This document shows, one piece after another, positions 59,046 through 64,000 of a stretch of 64,000 nucleotides of DNA. The stretch lies in assembly GCF_042649045.1 (NCBI RefSeq), contig NZ_JBHSEF010000022.1, positions 1-64,000 on the forward strand. Direction: 5' to 3'. A program made the position numbers and the translations under genes. The number at the start of each line of letters is the position of its first letter. Positions within the stretch are counted from its first letter, which is position 1. The notes beneath the pieces are model-generated. The model saw only the letters and a program-made list of their open reading frames with translations. It was not told where the DNA came from and did no database searches. Source of the DNA: Chryseomicrobium palamuruense. GTDB lineage: Bacteria > Bacillota > Bacilli > Bacillales_A > Planococcaceae.

Positions 59046-60260
59046 ATGCATATACATAACGGCAAGTTATACTGGCCCCAGACAACTGAACCCTTTGAAC
59101 CTCAACCAGTTCATGAGCAATTAGAGTGGTATGATGTCGTCGTCATCGGAGGTGGTATGTCAGGCTCTTTAACTGCCTACCAACTCGCAAAACAAGGAAA
59201 GACAGTTGCGGTCGTCGACAAACGACAATTTGGAACGGGAAGTACGAGTGCGAATACAGGACTTCTTCAATATTCGAACGATATCATGTTGCACGAACTC
59301 ATCGATCAAATCGGCGAACGGCCGGCTGTCCGCTTTTATGAGCTCTGTCTAGAAGCCATGGACCAACTAGACCAAGTAGCAGGTCATCTATCGGGGCGTG
59401 CGGATTTCATTCGTAGGCCAAGTATTTGCTACGCCAGTTCAGTAGAGGATGTCCCGAAGCTTCAAAAAGAATTTGAAACACTTTCGAAATACGGCTTCCC
59501 ATGTGAATATTGGGATCAACAGCAGTTCGAAAACAATCTTCCTTTCTCTAAACCTGCAGCACTCATTACTCATCAAGATACTGAAATCAATCCACTCAAA
59601 TTTGTACAAGGTGTGTTACGTTTAGCAGAAAATCATGGTGTCCACCTCTACCCTTTTACAGATGTAGAAAATGTCTTAGACACATCACAAGGAATTGAAA
59701 TACGAACGTCAACGCATCTATTCCGGGCAAAACAAGTTGTTTACACGACAGGGTATGAGACCGTTCCTGTAGGAGAACGGATTGGTGCTGACATTAATCG
59801 TTCGTATGCGATTGTCACTAAGCCTGTTGAAAAGATCAGCGAATGGCATGAACGCGCGTTGATTTGGGAAACGAAACGGCCCTACCTTTATATGAGATTA
59901 ACGGAAGAAAACACCGTTGTCATTGGTGGTCTTGATGAGGACAAACCGGAAGCACCTTTTTCAAATGAACTCCTCGAGGAACGCGGCCAAAAGCTGCTTG
60001 ATGCACTCCATGAACACTTCCCTGATCAGACGTTTGAGATCGATGCTTGTTACGCAGCGAGCTTTGGAGAATCCATCGATAACTTGCCATTCATTGGCGA
60101 ACACCCGACGAAGCCGAACCATTATTATTTATTAGGTTATGGTGGGAATGGAACCGTTTATAGTATGCTCGGTTCTGTGATTCTTGGAGATTTGATGAAC
60201 GGAAACGTCAATTCGGATGCGGAGATTGTTCAATTAAACCGGAAGTGCGGCGTGCGATAA
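59046..60260 (+). CDS. FAD-dependent oxidoreductase, DAO family
   Basis: About 404 residues. The FAD motif is DVVVIGGGMSGSLTAYQLAKQGKTVAVVDKRQFGTGSTSANTGLLQY, and the C-terminal GESIDNLPFIGEHPTKPNHYYLLGYGGNG is typical of D-amino acid oxidase/glycine oxidase-like proteins. The substrate is an amine or amino acid but cannot be named. AGTAGGAA precedes the ATG at 59046; a longer start at 59004 has no site. Its 3' end overlaps the convergent deacetylase gene by 27 bases. Confidence 0.85.
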   Translation: MHIHNGKLYWPQTTEPFEPQPVHEQLEWYDVVVIGGGMSGSLTAYQLAKQGKTVAVVDKRQFGTGSTSANTGLLQYSNDIMLHELIDQIGERPAVRFYELCLEAMDQLDQVAGHLSGRADFIRRPSICYASSVEDVPKLQKEFETLSKYGFPCEYWDQQQFENNLPFSKPAALITHQDTEINPLKFVQGVLRLAENHGVHLYPFTDVENVLDTSQGIEIRTSTHLFRAKQVVYTTGYETVPVGERIGADINRSYAIVTKPVEKISEWHERALIWETKRPYLYMRLTEENTVVIGGLDEDKPEAPFSNELLEERGQKLLDALHEHFPDQTFEIDACYAASFGESIDNLPFIGEHPTKPNHYYLLGYGGNGTVYSMLGSVILGDLMNGNVNSDAEIVQLNRKCGVR

Positions 60261-61199
60261 TTGGTAGAAATCATGAAGTGTATGGCTTTGCATACCATGT
60301 GTTTCATGAAGAAAGTGATAGTGACTCAGAATGTGATCAAGCTGTTTTAAGCTTTCTTTCGGGTACTTAGCGAAATTATGTGGATGCCACCATAAGTGAT
60401 AGCTATTTCCTGTGACAGCTGCTACAGAGAGACTTTGACAGATACGGTCCACTTTGCGATGTTCTAAATAAGAAATGGGCTGGATGGGCCGGAAGAAGCG
60501 ACTATAGCTAATTTCCGGTCCCTTTTGGTGAACAAAGTGGTGCCCTGCAAGCGGGAAATAATGGTCGGCTAGTCGCATGATGCGTTTTAGATGCCCATCT
60601 TTCCTAGAGGAGTTCACTCGGTAAAGCCAGTGAGAAGGATTTGAACGAACAATGGGAAGTCCGGCTTCTTGGGCAATCTCTACTGCTCGGGGAAAGTGCT
60701 GATTCCTCGGAAAAATAAGTGTCTTCGCCTCGGGAAGCCATTTCTTGCACAGCTCCAAGTCTTTCCGAAATGCCTCTTCATAAAATGGAAGTTCCTGCGC
60801 ATAAAAATGACTAAATGTATGACAAGCGATTTCTTGCTCAGGTGCCTTTCGTAACTTCTCTACAATCCCTGGTGCAACAAAGCCTACCAACGCGGCTCCT
60901 ATTTCTTCACGAATCCCTAAAGGGTGGCAAGATTCACGTTGATATTGAAAAGGAATGGTGGTGAGTTCCTCGATTAATGTCGGAGCATCTGGGCAAGCAA
61001 GTGCACCTACAACGGCCCAGGTAGCTTTTACATGATGCTGTTGAAACAGCCCCAGCATCTCTTCAATAACTTGAGGTATATTACGAACTTCAGCTGGAGT
61101 CAGACGATACGGTAGGTCATAGAATCCCCACTGTAGTTCAACATCTAGTGAGATTAATAAGCTACTTGGCGGTACTTTGTTTCCTCCTATCGAATCCAT
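60234..61199 (-). CDS. Polysaccharide deacetylase family protein
   Basis: About 321 residues starting at ATG 61199, which overlaps the upstream gene by 13 bases. Motif 1 is LLISLDVELQWGFYD, close to the metal aspartate pattern of NodB-like enzymes. Motif 2 is EIACHTFSHFYAQE near residue 128, with the HxxxH zinc ligands. LWWHPHNFAKYPKE near residue 280 is typical of surface polysaccharide deacetylases. There is no signal peptide, so action on a lipid-linked or cytosolic glycan is possible. Distal gene of the polysaccharide cluster. The N-terminal extension before 61199 is rejected because it lies in the neighbour's frame. Confidence 0.82.
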   Translation of the reverse strand: MDSIGGNKVPPSSLLISLDVELQWGFYDLPYRLTPAEVRNIPQVIEEMLGLFQQHHVKATWAVVGALACPDAPTLIEELTTIPFQYQRESCHPLGIREEIGAALVGFVAPGIVEKLRKAPEQEIACHTFSHFYAQELPFYEEAFRKDLELCKKWLPEAKTLIFPRNQHFPRAVEIAQEAGLPIVRSNPSHWLYRVNSSRKDGHLKRIMRLADHYFPLAGHHFVHQKGPEISYSRFFRPIQPISYLEHRKVDRICQSLSVAAVTGNSYHLWWHPHNFAKYPKESLKQLDHILSHYHFLHETHGMQSHTLHDFYQLSHAALPV

Positions 61200-62251
61200 T
61201 TTAGAATCTTGCCATGATTTCGTACCCACTGGACCACTTCCGGTGACGATTTCAACCTGTGAATAAGGTGTTGATGAAATAAAAATCGTTGATACCCAAA
61301 TTTCCATTTGTGCGGACTGCAAAGGATGGTTTCTGTATATTCCTCTCGACTAGCCCATTGTTCTTTATAAGCTTCATACCCTACACTAAAATCCACCAAT
61401 GTTTTCCCTTTCGCTTTCCAGTGCCTTAAGCTCTTTTCAAGCAGCAGAAATCCAGGTGCGTATTTTGAATAGTCCGAGTCAAAACCTGTCCAATAACCAA
61501 TGACACCATCAGCCATTTCAAAGTCGTACTGAAAAGCAATCACTTGTTCCTCGATTTTAAGTCCAAAAGTATGGACTTGAAAAGATTCCCCGCCTTGTTG
61601 CCAAACGGACTTTAACCACGCTTGCTTTTTGGGGTCCATTAGTCCACTTGTATCACGGCGCGTCTGCCAGCGTTTTTGATGAACCGCAACCATTTGTTCA
61701 AATTCGGAAACCTGCAACTCAACCAGTTCTACTTTCCCGATTTTTTCTAACTTCTTTTCTCTTCTGCGTAATGTATGATGCTTTCGTTTTCTCGCAAAAT
61801 AGTATTCATCCAATGCGTCTTCTGTAACTTGTAGGACAGGAACGTGAAAGATTTTAGAAGCTTGGCAAGATTCTTGAAGCGCCTTACTGAATTCTCTGTC
61901 GAGCTCACTCCAAGAACGTAGACCCTTTAGAAGTGCGACGGATCCGTGGCGACTAAGCCAGTCCGAAAAATGACTAGTCACATCCCTTACATTCTGAAGA
62001 TTACACACAAAACAGATATAATTAAAATCGCGGGTACACAAGGTGGAATAGGTACGGAATCCTGTACGTTTCAGAGGCAGGATAGCGATTGTTTGGTGAT
62101 GCAACCGAAACTCTAAAACGAGCGAACAATCGTCCATTCGACTATGAAATAATTCCCAACTCTGAAAGGGGCAGTCGTCTGTTTCAAGAGCTCTCCAGGA
62201 AGATTCTAATAGTAGCCAGTCCGATTTCGATTTCCAACGTACGACTATCAT
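61187..62251 (-). CDS. FemAB/GNAT-like acyltransferase (CelD/BcsL type)
   Basis: A 354-residue protein. Its middle and C-terminal parts match the GNAT_6/FemAB-like group seen in polysaccharide loci: ARKRKHHTLRRREKKLEKIG, then VHQKRWQTRRDTSGLM, EEQVIAFQYDFEMADGVIGYWTGFDSDYSKYAPGFLLLEKSL near residue 245, and DFSVGYEAYKEQWASREEYT. It probably transfers an acyl or amino-acyl group to a sugar. Its start overlaps the glycosyltransferase stop by four bases. The donor and acceptor are not known. Confidence 0.78.
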   Translation of the reverse strand: MIVVRWKSKSDWLLLESSWRALETDDCPFQSWELFHSRMDDCSLVLEFRLHHQTIAILPLKRTGFRTYSTLCTRDFNYICFVCNLQNVRDVTSHFSDWLSRHGSVALLKGLRSWSELDREFSKALQESCQASKIFHVPVLQVTEDALDEYYFARKRKHHTLRRREKKLEKIGKVELVELQVSEFEQMVAVHQKRWQTRRDTSGLMDPKKQAWLKSVWQQGGESFQVHTFGLKIEEQVIAFQYDFEMADGVIGYWTGFDSDYSKYAPGFLLLEKSLRHWKAKGKTLVDFSVGYEAYKEQWASREEYTETILCSPHKWKFGYQRFLFHQHLIHRLKSSPEVVQWVRNHGKILKWIR

Positions 62252-63309
62252 TTCTTCTTGGCTACTTCGGAGAGAAGGTCTTCGGTAGCCCGTATCATCT
62301 GGTGGAATGTAAAGTGTTTGCGGAAACGTTGATACCCCTTCTTTCCCATAATCTCCAACTTGTCTGAGTGCTTGAAAACATAGTCTAAATAAGGCTGAAT
62401 TGTCTGGCGGACAATGTACCCGGTCTGCCCTTCTTCAATGATTGTTTCAATCCCATTTGTCGCTGAAGCAATAATGGGTTTTTGATGAGCCATGGCTTCT
62501 AGTAGGACCAGTGGAATCCCTTCAGACTTTGATAGCAAGACAACCACATCACATTCTTCATAGAATGGATGAGGATCACTGACCTCGCCGTGCAGCTTAA
62601 TACGGTCCGCAAGACCTAATCCGTCTATGCGCTTGGTGAGCTCATGGTCGAGCGTTCCCGTCCCCACAATATCTAGCTTCCACTTTGAGTCAGTGAAGTT
62701 GGCAAGAGCTTCAATCAAGGGTAATGGATCTTTGGGTGGAGAAAGCCTTCCGACCCACAAAAGTCGAAGAACATCCGAATAATTCTCTCGTACTAAAATT
62801 GGTTTTTCATGAATCCCGTTGGGAATGATCGCACATTTGCGAGCAGGTAGTCTCATCGTTTTCTGGTCATACTTGGTTAAAAAAATGTATCGGTCTGTTA
62901 GTGTTGAAAATAGTTTTTCATGAAGGCGTCCAAGGATGCGCATCCCCCGAGTAGCAGTAGTCACATAGGATATTCCGTGAAAGGTATAGACGTTCGGAAT
63001 GCCGGTACCTATTGTAGCGAGTCGTCCGATGGTTCCTGCTTTTGTTGAATGAATAGTGAGGACATCTGGTTTTAGTCGACGTAAGTTCTGTCTCGTTTCC
63101 CAGACCGCCTTCCAATCTTCATGCAAGGATACGTTTCTTTTTAGATGTGGAATCGTATGCAGGTGATAGGCTCCCTTATAGACACTATCTGGGGCCGTCA
63201 GTACGTGAACGTCATGGCCTTTTGTAGCCAGTGCTTCTGCTTGTTGATGGACGACTTGTTGCGCACCTCCAATGTGTTGCATATGTGTGATTAAAAAAGC
63301 AATTCGAAT
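62248..63309 (-). CDS. Glycosyltransferase, GT4-like, without a normal start codon
   Basis: The frame has HIGGAQQVVHQQAEALATKGHDVHVL at the N-terminus. RLLWVGRLSPPKDPLPLIEAL near residue 180 (counting from 63282) and CDVVVLLSKSEGIPLVLLEAMAHQKPIIAS near residue 250 form the GT4 nucleotide-sugar domain. The first ATG in frame (63282) would remove the opening beta-strand IRIAFLITH. Upstream in frame, only ATC and ATT follow a good GGGGAGG site. I place the start at ATT 63309, seven or eight bases past that site. A sequencing error or a mutation of an original ATG (at 63312) is the alternative. Confidence 0.8.
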   Translation of the reverse strand: MRIAFLITHMQHIGGAQQVVHQQAEALATKGHDVHVLTAPDSVYKGAYHLHTIPHLKRNVSLHEDWKAVWETRQNLRRLKPDVLTIHSTKAGTIGRLATIGTGIPNVYTFHGISYVTTATRGMRILGRLHEKLFSTLTDRYIFLTKYDQKTMRLPARKCAIIPNGIHEKPILVRENYSDVLRLLWVGRLSPPKDPLPLIEALANFTDSKWKLDIVGTGTLDHELTKRIDGLGLADRIKLHGEVSDPHPFYEECDVVVLLSKSEGIPLVLLEAMAHQKPIIASATNGIETIIEEGQTGYIVRQTIQPYLDYVFKHSDKLEIMGKKGYQRFRKHFTFHQMIRATEDLLSEVAKKK

Positions 63310-64000
63310 GATGCCTCCCTCCCCTTCCTATAGCCATCCCTATAAAAATCCATGCATGTCGCCAGTGCAATGTATCAATCACCATATTCATGATAATCAG
63401 GCTGACGATAAATGCCAGCCCTACTTTGCCCAGTGTTTCTTTTGTCTTGACCAGTTTCATGAATAGAAAACCTATGGCAATAAGATACCCAATCAGACCA
63501 AGGAATCCATTTTCAAGCAAGACTCGAACATACGTCTGATGAGGTGAGTGATGCAGCGCTGCTTCGGCTTCTCCTGCCCCAATGCCAAAAGGGTGCTGCC
63601 ACGCAAGCTGTAACGCCTCCCACTGAACTTGAAAACGAGTCAAATCGTACACTTGCAACGTGTATCTCTCTGTCCCCAGCCAAAGATAACTTCCTATGCC
63701 CAAACACAAAACAAACGTAAGAAATTGACTACTTCGAGACATTTCACGCCACTTAAGTACGAGCGGAATGACCATACATAGAAGTGCGATACGAGATCCA
63801 GTAAAGTAAATGGCACCGCCAACGAGACACATTCCCATCACCCGAACGATAACGTTCCATCTCATGTCATACATGAACCAAAAGAAGGAAAGTAATAGAT
63901 ACGACGCAAAGACATTTGGATCTTTAAAAAATCCCTTCAAGCGGTCATAATACATAAGATGTCCAGAAGCATCTGGAAATAGATACAGAGTTATAAACAT
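63212..64000 (-). CDS. O-antigen ligase family / Wzy-like membrane protein, partial (5' end outside window)
   Basis: At least 262 residues of a polytopic protein, running off the right edge. The fragment has DRLKGFFKDPNVFASYLLLSF, a segment typical of O-antigen ligase/Wzy proteins, then FTGSRIALLCMVIPLVL and WQHPFGIGAGEAEAALHHSPHQTYVRVLLENGFLGLIGY, which includes the family's H-N/H-Q-Y periplasmic loop. The last 35 residues are hydrophilic and overlap the start of the glycosyltransferase gene by about 100 bases, so the true end may have shifted. It probably polymerises or ligates a lipid-linked glycan. Confidence 0.85.
   Translation of the reverse strand: MFITLYLFPDASGHLMYYDRLKGFFKDPNVFASYLLLSFFWFMYDMRWNVIVRVMGMCLVGGAIYFTGSRIALLCMVIPLVLKWREMSRSSQFLTFVLCLGIGSYLWLGTERYTLQVYDLTRFQVQWEALQLAWQHPFGIGAGEAEAALHHSPHQTYVRVLLENGFLGLIGYLIAIGFLFMKLVKTKETLGKVGLAFIVSLIIMNMVIDTLHWRHAWIFIGMAIGRGGRHHSNCFFNHTYATHWRCATSRPSTSRSTGYKRP

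Noticed and set aside
1..64000. tRNA genes, T-box leaders, insertion sequences and prophage
   Set aside because: I looked for tRNA T-arm patterns, T-box motifs, transposase motifs and terminal inverted repeats and saw none. Highly diverged copies could still be missed by eye.

Overview
The window reads as a low-to-moderate-GC Bacillales chromosome, most likely a member of the Planococcaceae/Caryophanaceae or a close relative. This is inferred from gene order, which follows Bacillus subtilis blocks (yug, mrp, yui/yum, yut, yun-suf, yus-fad), from the 16S start sequence and leader, and from a YunB-type sporulation protein. The exact genus cannot be fixed without a search. Layout: The left edge holds the first bases of a 16S rRNA gene on the minus strand with its leader and promoters, followed by an mgtC-CDF metal transport pair. 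Positions 2.2-9.1 kb hold an arginine/ornithine/glutamate catabolism block (alcohol dehydrogenase, glutamate dehydrogenase, rocD, rocA) and a divergent RocR-like regulator whose AAA+ domain has lost its sigma-54-contact loop. Positions 9-16.7 kb hold a YugI-type S1 protein, an ECF sigma factor with a large membrane-anchored partner, a sodium symporter, a small Cro-type regulator, a PatB-type lyase and an MFS exporter. Positions 16.8-22.6 kb are a complete seven-gene mrpABCDEFG Na+/H+ antiporter operon. Positions 22.6-36.4 kb carry pepA, yuiD, yuiB, a 41-aa zinc-ribbon gene yuiA, a Nudix hydrolase, three separate NDH-2-like flavoproteins, Fe-S carrier genes (IscA type, NifU type), a NagD-type phosphatase, a degenerate HepT-like protein, lipA and yutD, and an NhaC-family transporter behind a lysine riboswitch. 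Positions 36.7-40.5 kb are yunB-yunD-yunE-yunF, and 41.2-46.4 kb are sufCDSUB. Positions 46.9-49.7 kb hold metNPQ under a SAM-I riboswitch. Positions 49.8-56.6 kb hold a thioredoxin-like protein, gcvH, a Spx/ArsC-like protein and fadNAE with a perfect FadR operator. The right end (57-64 kb) has a STAS protein, a C39-like peptidase, a 5'-3' exonuclease, a DAO-type oxidoreductase and the distal part of a polysaccharide-assembly operon (O-antigen-ligase family, glycosyltransferase, FemAB/GNAT-like, polysaccharide deacetylase) that runs off the window. How the genes fit together: RocD and RocA turn ornithine into glutamate, and glutamate dehydrogenase passes it to 2-oxoglutarate. Suf proteins, the IscA and NifU carriers and LipA form an Fe-S/lipoate axis that also supports GcvH. 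MetNPQ and the NhaC-like carrier are tuned by SAM and lysine riboswitches. FadNAE carry out beta-oxidation. The clearest unexplained structure is a 312-bp GC-rich array of 26 contiguous 12-bp units with a higher-order grammar, lying between two convergent genes near 33.0-33.35 kb. Other notable points are the degenerate RocR-like activator, a glycosyltransferase without a normal start codon, a T8 tract at the CDF start, 21-bp degenerate repeats before gcvH's terminator, and a GC-rich unexplained island upstream of the Nudix gene.
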